DNA from: Leifsonia sp. Root1293
Lineage (GTDB): Bacteria > Actinomycetota > Actinomycetes > Actinomycetales > Microbacteriaceae
Reading direction: 5' to 3'
DNA length: 64,000 nt
NCBI RefSeq assembly: GCF_001425325.1
Contig: NZ_LMEH01000002.1
Location: forward strand, 91,109-155,108
Part shown: piece by piece, positions 27,006 to 35,608 of the stretch
How the letters are laid out: each line of letters opens with the position of its first letter
Position numbering within the stretch: the first letter of the stretch is position 1
Notes under the pieces: generated by a model
The model's input: only the letters and a program-made list of their open reading frames with translations
What the model was told of the DNA's origin: nothing
Databases searched by the model: none
Position numbers and translations under genes: made by a program

Positions 27006-28113
27006 ACTTGTCGTTGCGCGCCACCTGACGGGTGGGCCCGACGAGGCTGGTGAGCGCCGATCGATAGCCGAGGTGCGTGTTCCAGACCGTCCAGAGCTCG
27101 CCCCCGGGCGCCAGCACTCGTCCGGCGTCGGCGAACAGCTTGTGCGCGAGGCCGGTGTGCACTGTGGCGCCGATGTGGAACGGCGGGTTGAGCACGATGA
27201 ACTCGGCGCTGGCATCGGCCTGCCGGCTGAGCCCGTCGTCGCGCACGACGCTAACGCGGTCGGCGACGCCGTTGGCCTCTGCGGTCTCGCGGGTCGATGC
27301 CACGGCAGCCGAGGACTGGTCGGTCGCGATGACACGGATTTCGGGGCGGCGGAGCGCCAGCGCTGTGCCCAGCACCCCCGTGCCGCATCCGAGGTCGATC
27401 ACGCTCGTGGCATCCGGTGCAGCCTGACCCAGGTGGCCGAGCAGCATCCGCGTTCCCATGTCGACGGATGCCCCGGCGAAGGCGGCAGCGTGGGCCACGA
27501 TCTCGAGGTCGAGGGCGTCGTCGTGACTGCGGCGCGGCCAGCGGGGCGGCGCCGGCGGGGTGCCCTCGGCGCTCCGGCGGAGCTCCGTGGCGAGCAGCAC
27601 GCGCGACTTCTGGCGCGCGAGACTCACGTCGACGCGGCCGAAATGGCGCAGCAGCACATCGTTCTGCGCGGGTGTCATGTGCTTGAGGCGACCGCCGGCC
27701 ACGACGCGCACGTCGGGTTCGGCGAAGCGCGCGATGGCCTCCGCGATCTCGTCGAGGGCGTCGAGGCCGCGCGGCAGCCGCAGCAGCACGATGGAGGCGC
27801 CGCTCAGCAGCTGCTCGTCGAGTCCGTGCGCGGAGTAGACGTCGGCGAGGTCGGCGGCGGTCGCGTTGTTGGCCAGAGCCAGTTCGCCCGAGAGGTCATC
27901 CTGGTGGGTGCGGATGCCCGTCACCTCGTAGAGCGCCGCGGCACCGAGGGTGAGCGCTCCGTAGTCGTCGCCGATGACCACGACGGATCCGGGTGCTGCG
28001 TCGAGCAGCGCCGGGCCGGCCTCGTCGATGATGAGCCTGTCGGCCGCGTCGGAGGCGAACAGGTTCGGCGCCTCGACGTCGGGGAACCGGCGGAGGGACT
28101 CGAACTCGAACAT
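26977..28113 (-). CDS. RsmC/RlmG-like class I SAM methyltransferase
   Basis: The 378-residue protein shows the two-domain layout of 16S/23S rRNA guanine-N2 methyltransferases (RsmC, RlmG). It has a degenerate N-terminal Rossmann-like half and an active C-terminal half with SAM motif VIDLGCGTGVLGTAL and the amino-methyltransferase motif NPPFH. It probably modifies a guanine in rRNA, but which one is not decided. A TAGCCT box six bases before ATG 28113 points to a leaderless message. The 3' end overlaps the GT87-like gene. Confidence 0.85.
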   Translation of the reverse strand: MFEFESLRRFPDVEAPNLFASDAADRLIIDEAGPALLDAAPGSVVVIGDDYGALTLGAAALYEVTGIRTHQDDLSGELALANNATAADLADVYSAHGLDEQLLSGASIVLLRLPRGLDALDEIAEAIARFAEPDVRVVAGGRLKHMTPAQNDVLLRHFGRVDVSLARQKSRVLLATELRRSAEGTPPAPPRWPRRSHDDALDLEIVAHAAAFAGASVDMGTRMLLGHLGQAAPDATSVIDLGCGTGVLGTALALRRPEIRVIATDQSSAAVASTRETAEANGVADRVSVVRDDGLSRQADASAEFIVLNPPFHIGATVHTGLAHKLFADAGRVLAPGGELWTVWNTHLGYRSALTSLVGPTRQVARNDKFTVTVSTRL

Positions 28114-28119
28114 GTGCCA

Positions 28120-28125
28120 AGGCTA
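28120..28125 (-). promoter_or_regulatory. -10 box TAGCCT, leaderless start of the methyltransferase gene
   Basis: On the minus strand TAGCCT, TGGCAC, ATG 28113. Confidence 0.6.
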
Positions 28126-28140
28126 CGCGCCCGAGCGCTC

Positions 28141-28290
28141 CCGCTGGTCGAGTAGTGCCCGAGCGGAGCGAGGTCACGTATCGAGACCACCGTTCGGATT
28201 CGCGGAGTGATCTCGATACGCCTGCTCGCTTCGCTCGCGGGCTACTCGATCAGCGGGGCCCGCCTGCTCGCTGCGCTCGCGGGACTACTC
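28141..28290. repeat. Interspersed CGAGTAGC-type element, copy 4
   Basis: GGTCGAGTAGTGCCCGAGCG and CGTATCGAGACCACC on the left face GTGATCTCGATACGCCTGCT and GCGGGCTACTCGATCAGCGG on the right; a further partial arm CGCTCGCGGGACTACTCG runs into hspR. The CTA at 28285-28287 within it is the hspR stop codon. It separates the end of the heat-shock operon from the methyltransferase promoter. Confidence 0.75.
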
Positions 28291-28704
28291 GCTCTGCTCC
28301 AGCGGCCGCCAGACCACGAGTTGGGTGGAGCGCCGCACGCGGGTTCCGGCCTTCAACGAGATGACGTCGCCCTTCGACCCCGCGGCGAACACCCGACGCC
28401 CCGGACGCTGGAGCATCTCATCGGCGAGTGCCGCTTCGAGTTCGTGCACCCGTTCGGTGAGGGTGACGACCTGGTTCTCCAGTTCGAGCACCCGCTTGAT
28501 GCCCTCGAGGCTCACTCCCTCGGCGCTCAGCCGGGCGATCTCGCGCAGCTGGACGACATCGTGCATCGAGTAGCGACGTGACTGGCCCGAGGTGCGCGAC
28601 GGAGACACCAGTCCGAGCCTGTCGTACTGACGCAGGGTCTGCGGATGCATGCCGGCGAGCTCGGCGGCAACCGAGATGCCGAAGATGGCGCTGTGCTCAT
28701 TCAT
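28285..28704 (-). CDS. hspR: HspR, MerR-type heat-shock repressor
   Basis: The 139-residue repressor has a MerR-type winged helix at the N-terminus (FGISVAAELAGMHPQTLRQYDRLGLVSPSR) and a coiled-coil (GIKRVLELENQVVTLTERVHELEAAL). With DnaK as co-repressor, HspR binds HAIR sites and silences the dnaK operon and clpB. Two such sites stand before dnaK here and one before clpB. ATG 28704 is given; a TTG at 28722 overlaps the dnaJ stop (TTGA) and is an alternative. The last codons and stop come from a repeat element. Confidence 0.92.
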   Translation of the reverse strand: MNEHSAIFGISVAAELAGMHPQTLRQYDRLGLVSPSRTSGQSRRYSMHDVVQLREIARLSAEGVSLEGIKRVLELENQVVTLTERVHELEAALADEMLQRPGRRVFAAGSKGDVISLKAGTRVRRSTQLVVWRPLEQSE

Positions 28705-28718
28705 CCGCAGACCGCCCG

Positions 28719-29705
28719 TCAACCCCGGGCTCGCGCCAGCAACTCGTCACGCGGATTCTCCGAGGGGAGAGCGGCGGCGAGAGCTTCGACGGCCTCCTGC
28801 GCCTCCTTGGAGAGGTGCGACGGCACGGCGATCTGCACGACGGCGAGAAGGTCGCCCGTGCCCTTCGTCGTGGAGACGCCACGACCCTTCACGCGCAGCA
28901 CACGGCCGCCGGGGGTTCCCGGAGCCACGCGCAGCTTCACGATGTCCCCACCGAGGGTCGGCACCTCGATCGTGGCGCCGAGGGCGGCCTCCACGAAGGT
29001 CACGGGCACCGTCACGCGGAGGTTGAGGCCGTCGCGCTCGAAGACGGGGTGCTTGCGCACGGCGACCGTGAGGATGAGGTCACCGGCCGCCCCGCCGTCG
29101 GGCGACGGCTCGCCCTTGCCGCGCAGCCGGATCTTCTGCCCGTCGGAGACACCGGCCGGGATCTTGACCTTGATCTCCCGACCGGCCGATGTCTGCAGGG
29201 TGATGGTCTCGCCCGTGACAGCCGTCTGGAAGTCCAGGGTCGTCGACGCCGAGACGTCGCGTCCGGGCGTCGGGCCGCCGAAGCCGCGATACCCGCCGGT
29301 CGACTGTCCGAACCGGCCACCCTGACCACCGAACATGCCGCCCAGCAGGTCGTCGAACTGGGTCTGCTGACTGTACTGCTGACCGCGCGCTCCACCGCCG
29401 AACATGCCGCCGAAGACGTCCTCGAAGCCACCCTGACCGCCGGCGCCTCCTGCTGTGAAGCGGGCACCGCCGCCCATCGCGCGCACGGCGTCGTACTCCT
29501 TGCGCTGCTCGGGGTCGGAGAGCACCGAGTTCGCCTCGCTGATCTCCTTGAACTTCGCCTCCGCCGCAGCGTTCCCCGGGTTGGAATCGGGGTGGTACTT
29601 GCGGGCGAGCTTGCGGTAGGTCTTCTTCAGGTCGGCCTGCGTCACATCCTTCGAGACGCCGAGAACCTTGTAGAAGTCCTTGTCGAACCAGTCCTGGCTG
29701 GCCAT
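28719..29705 (-). CDS. dnaJ: DnaJ-type co-chaperone without zinc finger
   Basis: The 328-residue J-protein has a J domain (residues about 10-75, with the essential HPD in RKYHPDSNPG), a long Gly/Phe-rich segment (about 78-145) and the C-terminal substrate-binding barrels. The four CxxCxGxG zinc repeats of classical DnaJ are absent; the chain goes from TTLDFQTAVTGETITL straight to IKVKIPAGVSDGQKIRLRGKG. It is therefore a type II (CbpA/DnaJ2-like) J-protein. It stimulates DnaK ATPase and is third in the operon. Confidence 0.9.
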   Translation of the reverse strand: MASQDWFDKDFYKVLGVSKDVTQADLKKTYRKLARKYHPDSNPGNAAAEAKFKEISEANSVLSDPEQRKEYDAVRAMGGGARFTAGGAGGQGGFEDVFGGMFGGGARGQQYSQQTQFDDLLGGMFGGQGGRFGQSTGGYRGFGGPTPGRDVSASTTLDFQTAVTGETITLQTSAGREIKVKIPAGVSDGQKIRLRGKGEPSPDGGAAGDLILTVAVRKHPVFERDGLNLRVTVPVTFVEAALGATIEVPTLGGDIVKLRVAPGTPGGRVLRVKGRGVSTTKGTGDLLAVVQIAVPSHLSKEAQEAVEALAAALPSENPRDELLARARG

Positions 29706-29730
29706 CTGGCTCCCTTCTGAGGTTCTGGGC

Positions 29731-30354
29731 CTAGGCCGGAACCTTCACGACGACCTTGGCCGCGCGAAGCATGGAGGAACCCAGGTAGTAGCCGGTCTCG
29801 ACGACGTCGGCGACAGTGTCAGTCTCCACCTCGTCGGTCGGCTGCTGGAAGATCGCCTCGTGGATGTTCGGGTCGAACAGGTCGCCGACGGTTCCGAATG
29901 GGGTGAGTCCGAGTCGCTCGACGGATGTCCGCAGCTTCGACGCGATGGTCGAGAACGCAGACTCGCCCTCGAGGTCACCGTGCTTCTCGGCACGGTCGAG
30001 GTCGTCGAGCACGGGGAGGAGGATCTTGACGACCTCTCCCATGGAGCGCTCGCGCTCGACCTCGCGGTTCGCGTCGGTGCGCTTGCGGTAGTTCGCGTAC
30101 TCGGCGGTGACCCGCTTGAGGTCGGTGAGGTGCTGTTCAGCGAGTTCCTCGGCGGACGACTGGCCCGAGAGGAAACTCAGGTCGGCATCCGAGAGGCTCG
30201 TCTCGACATCAGGGCCCTCGAAGCCTTCCTCGACATCGGCCCCCGACAGTCCAGCCTCGGGGGCGTCCTGTGCGGACGCCCCGTCGGTCTGGGACTGCTC
30301 GGGGCCGTCGACAGGCTCAGGAGCCGTGTTCTCGTTGTCCCGATCGTCGGCCAT
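29731..30354 (-). CDS. grpE: GrpE nucleotide exchange factor
   Basis: The 207-residue protein has an acidic, disordered N-terminus, a long dimerisation helix (EELAEQHLTDLKRVTAEYAN) and the C-terminal beta domain (GLTPFGTVGDLFDPNIHEAI, VVETGYYLGSSMLRAAKVVV), which opens the DnaK nucleotide site. It begins 2 bases after the dnaK stop and ends 25 bases before dnaJ. Confidence 0.95.
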   Translation of the reverse strand: MADDRDNENTAPEPVDGPEQSQTDGASAQDAPEAGLSGADVEEGFEGPDVETSLSDADLSFLSGQSSAEELAEQHLTDLKRVTAEYANYRKRTDANREVERERSMGEVVKILLPVLDDLDRAEKHGDLEGESAFSTIASKLRTSVERLGLTPFGTVGDLFDPNIHEAIFQQPTDEVETDTVADVVETGYYLGSSMLRAAKVVVKVPA

Positions 30355-30356
30355 GG

Positions 30357-32207
<1,851 letters not shown>

Positions 32208-32261
32208 GTGTGTTTCTCCTTCTGCCGCTTGTGATGCCGCGGCCTGTGGTTCGGCCTTGCG

Positions 32262-32279
32262 GCCTGCCCTTCGGCAGGC
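32262..32279. promoter_or_regulatory. Stem-loop in the dnaK leader
   Basis: GCCTGCC-cttc-GGCAGGC, a perfect 7-bp stem with a 4-base loop, lies between the HspR boxes and the dnaK start and should be part of the 5' leader. It might stabilise the mRNA or act in temperature response; no direct evidence. Confidence 0.4.
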
Positions 32280-32312
32280 TCGTGAGAGCGATCCGAAGTC
32301 TGTACATCAAGA

Positions 32313-32333
32313 CTTGAGCCTTGATGACTCAAG
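32313..32333. promoter_or_regulatory. HspR box 1 (HAIR) upstream of dnaK
   Basis: CTTGAGC-cttgatg-ACTCAAG differs from the HAIR consensus CTTGAGT-N7-ACTCAAG at one base. It is about 105 bases upstream of dnaK. Confidence 0.85.
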
Positions 32334-32375
32334 TGTTCCACTGGGGCGAAAGGGTGTCAAGCCGAAGTGGCCAAA

Positions 32376-32396
32376 GTTGAGTCGGACCCACTCAAC
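32376..32396. promoter_or_regulatory. HspR box 2 (HAIR) upstream of dnaK
   Basis: GTTGAGT-cggaccc-ACTCAAC contains a perfect TTGAGT-N7-ACTCAA. Its centre is 63 bases from that of box 1, six helical turns, so two HspR dimers could sit on the same face of the DNA. Confidence 0.85.
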
Positions 32397-32528
32397 TCTC
32401 AGCTTGACTCGTTGTCGAAGCCCTGACCATGCGCCGATTTCGCGGCCGTCAGGCGGCGGCCGGAGTCGAACGGATATCGCTTGCAGCACGATCCCCGCCA
32501 TTCCCGGCCAATCGTGATCTCGGCTGCC

Positions 32529-32534
32529 TACGAT
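32529..32534 (+). promoter_or_regulatory. -10 box TACGAT, leaderless start of the lipoprotein gene
   Basis: TACGAT, GGCGCC, ATG 32541. It argues against the upstream in-frame ATG at 32481. Confidence 0.55.
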
Positions 32535-32540
32535 GGCGCC

Positions 32541-33158
32541 ATGCCGACCCGGACGCCCACCGCCCTCGTTGCACTGCCCGCCACCGTGGCCATCGCCGCC
32601 GCGCTCGCGCTCGCGCTCAGCGGGTGCGCCGGAGGATCGCCGGCACCATCGGATGCCGCATCCGACTCCCCGAACCCGACGCCGACCTTCGGGCCCTCGA
32701 CGTCGTCGCCGGCTTCGTCGTCGCCCGTCGCCCCGCGAGACCAGTCCGCGTTCGGGACCGAATCACCCATCTACGCCCCGGGCTGCGAGACGTTCCTGAC
32801 CGAGGAGCAGACTGTCGCTCTTGTCGACCAGGGCTACGTGCCGGACCCCACGTCGACGTGGCCAGACGTCATGGCCGAGGCCGCTGCCGCCGGCGGCACC
32901 TGGTGCGCCTGGACCGCGCCGGACGGGTCGCCCGACATCCGGGGCGGTGTCGTCGCGATTCCCGAAGCGCTGTGGCAGGCCAAGCGCGGTGACCTCATCG
33001 CTCAGGGCGCCACCGAGGATGACGCGAGCCGGCCCGGCTTCATCGCCCTGCCCGACGAGGGCGCGCCCGATGTCGACGGCGGATTCGTCTACGCCGACGG
33101 CTACCTCGTGTACGTCAGCGATCCGAAGCTGGCGGCATCCGTCACCGTGCTGCAATGA
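32541..33158 (+). CDS. Putative lipoprotein of unknown function
   Basis: The 205-residue protein starts with a lipoprotein signal peptide (hydrophobic VALPATVAIAAALALAL, lipobox LSGC), so it should be anchored outside the membrane. A Ser/Pro/Thr-rich linker (about 28-65) follows, then a small domain with two Cys (YAPGCETFL and GGTWCAWTAP), which may form a disulfide. I do not recognise the domain. A leaderless promoter gives the start. Confidence 0.7.
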   Translation: MPTRTPTALVALPATVAIAAALALALSGCAGGSPAPSDAASDSPNPTPTFGPSTSSPASSSPVAPRDQSAFGTESPIYAPGCETFLTEEQTVALVDQGYVPDPTSTWPDVMAEAAAAGGTWCAWTAPDGSPDIRGGVVAIPEALWQAKRGDLIAQGATEDDASRPGFIALPDEGAPDVDGGFVYADGYLVYVSDPKLAASVTVLQ

Positions 33159-33190
33159 TGACGGGCTCCACACGCCCGCCGCTCGGCGCA

Positions 33191-33238
33191 GCAGTAGTGG
33201 TTGGAATCGGCGCTCGATAGCGACCTCAAGTGCTGCGC
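33191..33238 (+). repeat. Direct repeat, left copy, before the DUF559-type gene
   Basis: GCAGTAGTGGT, 25 variable bases, CAAGTGC-T-GCGC. The same blocks with the same spacing occur at 34251-34298, so the gene 33341-34237 is bracketed by a diverged direct repeat exactly 1060 bases apart. Confidence 0.55.
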
Positions 33239-33340
33239 AGTTCGTCATCACGCTTCCTCCACAGGGACCGTGGAACGGACGCGATTCACCGCCGGCCGCG
33301 GACTTGGTCGCAGAACCGACACACCGACGATGGTGGATCG

Positions 33341-34237
33341 ATGCGCCACCCCGCCCATCTCCCGCCGACGCTCGCGGGCCATCCCTTCACCACCGCGCAG
33401 GCTGATGCTGCGGGAGTCTCTCGATCCCGGACCCGTGCGAGCGACCTCTGGTCGCCGTTTCGTGGGGTGAGAACCTCCGCCCAGCCACCGTCCCTTGTCC
33501 GGTTGTGCCAGGCCTACGCGGTGCGCATGCCGTCACCCCAGTACTTCAGTCACGCGACCGCTGCACGGTTGTGGGGTCTTGCTGTCCCTCGGCGGGTCGA
33601 GACGGATACTGCGCTCCACGTGAGCGCCCACCCTGGCAGCCAGCCACCGCGTATGCGCGGCATCATCGGCCATCGCGGTCTTCCCGGCGTCGCTCTCGGT
33701 GTCCAGAACGGACTCCGCGTAGTGTCGCCATGCGACGCCTGGTGCCAGATGGTCTCCAGTCTCGACCTCGATGAGGCCATCGTCGCAGGTGACGGACTCG
33801 TGGGCTGGCCGCATCCTCTGGCCACCCTTGATGATCTCGACACCGCGATCGAGCGATTCGGCCGCCGACCCGGAGCGCGGCGGATTGCCGACGCCCGGCC
33901 TCACATACGCGAGTGGTCGGCGTCACCACGCGAAACGTTGCTGAGGCTCGCGACGCTACGCGCCGGATATCCCGACGCCGAGCTCAACGGACTCATCGTC
34001 CTCTCATCCGGTCGTCGAACGCACGGCGATCTCGTCTACCGGAAGTACAAGATCCTCCTGGAGTACGACGGCGAGCAGCATCGGCTCGACGGTGGCCAGT
34101 TCGCCACCGATGTGAAGCGCCTCAACGACTTCTCCGAGGACGGTTGGATCGTCATCCGGGTGGTCAGGCACACGAGCGAACGCGAAGCCCTCGCCCGCCT
34201 AGATCGCGCACTGCGCTCCCGCGGCTGGACCCGATGA
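33341..34237 (+). CDS. AbiEi/DUF559-type protein with endonuclease-like C-terminus
   Basis: The 298-residue protein has an N-terminal helical region (TTAQADAAGVSRSRTRASDLWS) resembling the winged-helix start of AbiEi-like proteins and a C-terminal DUF559/Vsr-like domain (HGDLVYRKYKILLEYDGEQH and DFSEDGWIVIRV), with Asp and Glu placed as in PD-(D/E)XK nucleases. Such proteins are numerous in Microbacteriaceae and of unknown function. ATG 33341 follows GGTGG; a longer frame from 33230 is less likely. Diverged direct repeats flank the gene. A defence-related role is possible but unproven. Confidence 0.65.
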   Translation: MRHPAHLPPTLAGHPFTTAQADAAGVSRSRTRASDLWSPFRGVRTSAQPPSLVRLCQAYAVRMPSPQYFSHATAARLWGLAVPRRVETDTALHVSAHPGSQPPRMRGIIGHRGLPGVALGVQNGLRVVSPCDAWCQMVSSLDLDEAIVAGDGLVGWPHPLATLDDLDTAIERFGRRPGARRIADARPHIREWSASPRETLLRLATLRAGYPDAELNGLIVLSSGRRTHGDLVYRKYKILLEYDGEQHRLDGGQFATDVKRLNDFSEDGWIVIRVVRHTSEREALARLDRALRSRGWTR

Positions 34238-34250
34238 CAGCGGATGCGAC

Positions 34251-34298
34251 GCAGTAGTGGTCGGCATGCTCAACTGGCACCAGCCGCAAGTGCAGCGC
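34251..34298 (+). repeat. Direct repeat, right copy, after the DUF559-type gene
   Basis: GCAGTAGTGGT, 25 bases, CAAGTGC-A-GCGC. See the left copy at 33191-33238. It begins 14 bases after the gene. Confidence 0.55.
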
Positions 34299-34330
34299 CG
34301 GCGGGCGGCGCTCGGGCCCCCGGGCGGGCA

Positions 34331-34360
34331 TTGCCCGCACGGCGCCCGCGGGCATATGCT
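34331..34360 (+). promoter_or_regulatory. Promoter of the RIO kinase leader region
   Basis: TTGCCC (34331-34336) and TATGCT (34355-34360) are separated by 18 bases, a good sigma-70-type pair for this genome. The -35 lies in a small palindrome, GCGGGCATTGCCCGC, which could be an operator. The leader then runs about 170 bases to the kinase gene. Confidence 0.5.
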
Positions 34361-34414
34361 GAGCGCGCGCGTTCGCGCATCCGATGCACCGGAGACCGAA
34401 GGGAGTGATATCGC

Positions 34415-34471
34415 ATGGCCGTCTTCTCAGTGACACCTGCTCACTCCCCCTTCATCGAGGTCATCCGCTAG
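34415..34471 (+). CDS. Putative 18-residue leader peptide upstream of the RIO kinase
   Basis: A short ORF (MAVFSVTPAHSPFIEVIR) starts at ATG with AAGGGAG placed 9 bases upstream and ends with TAG at 34469. It lies between the promoter at 34331 and the kinase start at 34538. The next ribosome site (GGAG 34525-34528) is in a small hairpin CTCCG-tctcatc-CGGAG, as expected if translation of the leader controls access to the kinase start. I know of no named function; this rests on layout only. Confidence 0.4.
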   Translation: MAVFSVTPAHSPFIEVIR

Positions 34472-34537
34472 CACCCGCCCTGCGTCTCACGTGGCGCGGA
34501 CATCCGGTGGCCTCCGTCTCATCCGGAGAACATCACC

Positions 34538-35464
34538 TTGTCTTTCGACACCCCTTTCAGTACCCCGGCACGCGCAACATCCACGCTCGCCACCCCCACG
34601 CCCACGCCCGCCCCCTCACGTACCGCAGCAGTCAGCGGCTTCGACGACTTCGACGGCGCCTTCAGCCTCGCCGAGCCCGGTGAGGGTCAACGCTGGTCGA
34701 CGTGGCCATCCATCACCCCGTCTGAGCGCGGCCCGCAGCCGCATCCGTCGTGGCTCGTCACCAGTGCCGCCGCATTCGACACCGAGCTCGGCGTCGTGAA
34801 GACGGGCAAGGAGGGCGACGTGTTCCTCATCGAGCGCGGAGTGCCCGATGACGGAACCGGCAGATCCGGACCCAGCTGCCTGCTCGCCGCCAAGCGCTAC
34901 CGCGGGCTCGAGACCAGCGACTTCCACCGCTCGGCGCAGTATCAGGAGGGGCGACGGATGCGGAACACCCGCGACACCCGTGCCATCGCGCGTGGATCCT
35001 CCTACGGTCGCGGCGTCGCATCGGGCCGGTGGGCCTTCGCCGAGTTCGAGGCGCTCTGCCGCGCTCACGAGGCCGGGGTCCCGGTTCCCTACCCCGTGCA
35101 GGTGAACTCCACCGAGGTACTCATGGAGTTCATCGGCGACGGACGTACTGCGGCGCCCCGGCTCGCCCAGGTGCGGGCCCGGCGCGACGAACTCGAGCCG
35201 CTCTTCGACCAGACGTTCGAGATCATGCGCTCCTTCGCCAGGGCGGGCGTCGCCCACGGCGACCTCTCCGCGTACAACCTGCTGGTGCATCAGGGCCGGG
35301 TCGTCGTCATCGACCTGCCGCAGCTCGTCGACGTGGCAGCCAACCCGAGCGGCCTGGACTTCCTGCACCGCGACGTCGCGAACGTGTGCACCTGGTTCAG
35401 TCGGCACGGCCTCGACAGGGACGCGGAGTCGTTCTTCGCCGAGCTCGTCGCCGAACTGTGGTGA
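34538..35464 (+). CDS. RIO1-like serine protein kinase
   Basis: The 308-residue protein has a disordered Ser/Thr/Pro-rich N-terminus and a RIO-type kinase domain: VVKTGKEGDVFLIERG (nucleotide loop), LAAKRYR (catalytic Lys), VAHGDLSAYNLLV (catalytic Asp242) and VIDLPQLVD (metal-binding Asp). RIO1 kinases act in ribosome maturation in eukaryotes and archaea; the bacterial role is poorly known. The start is TTG 34538, preceded by GGAG at 34525. A leader ORF and an SD hairpin suggest translational control. Confidence 0.85.
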   Translation: MSFDTPFSTPARATSTLATPTPTPAPSRTAAVSGFDDFDGAFSLAEPGEGQRWSTWPSITPSERGPQPHPSWLVTSAAAFDTELGVVKTGKEGDVFLIERGVPDDGTGRSGPSCLLAAKRYRGLETSDFHRSAQYQEGRRMRNTRDTRAIARGSSYGRGVASGRWAFAEFEALCRAHEAGVPVPYPVQVNSTEVLMEFIGDGRTAAPRLAQVRARRDELEPLFDQTFEIMRSFARAGVAHGDLSAYNLLVHQGRVVVIDLPQLVDVAANPSGLDFLHRDVANVCTWFSRHGLDRDAESFFAELVAELW

Positions 35465-35511
35465 CGCATGCCGGTGACGCATGCCCGGGACAGGATGCCG
35501 CCGCACGGATC

Positions 35512-35525
35512 CCGCCGGCCGGCGG
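35512..35525. terminator. GC palindrome after the RIO kinase gene
   Basis: CCGCCGGCCGGCGG is a perfect palindrome in the 144-base gap between two genes on the same strand. A duplicated GTGACGCATGCC (35461-35472, 35474-35485) lies just before it. It may terminate the kinase transcript; no T run is seen. Confidence 0.4.
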
Positions 35526-35596
35526 CACGCAGGCCGCCGGCATCCGCCGCTCGTATTCCGCCACCGGGATGCAGCGTGTCGTTCACCACGCGGCGC

Positions 35597-35602
35597 TAGC
35601 CT
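35597..35602 (+). promoter_or_regulatory. -10 box TAGCCT, leaderless start of the UMF1/Atg22-like transporter gene
   Basis: TAGCCT, GAGCGC, ATG 35609. Confidence 0.6.
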
Positions 35603-35608
35603 GAGCGC

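Noticed and set aside
32208-32540. CIRCE element for HrcA control of dnaK
   Set aside because: The dyads here have the TTGAGT-N7-ACTCAA layout of HspR sites, not the nine-base CIRCE arms, and hspR is in the operon.
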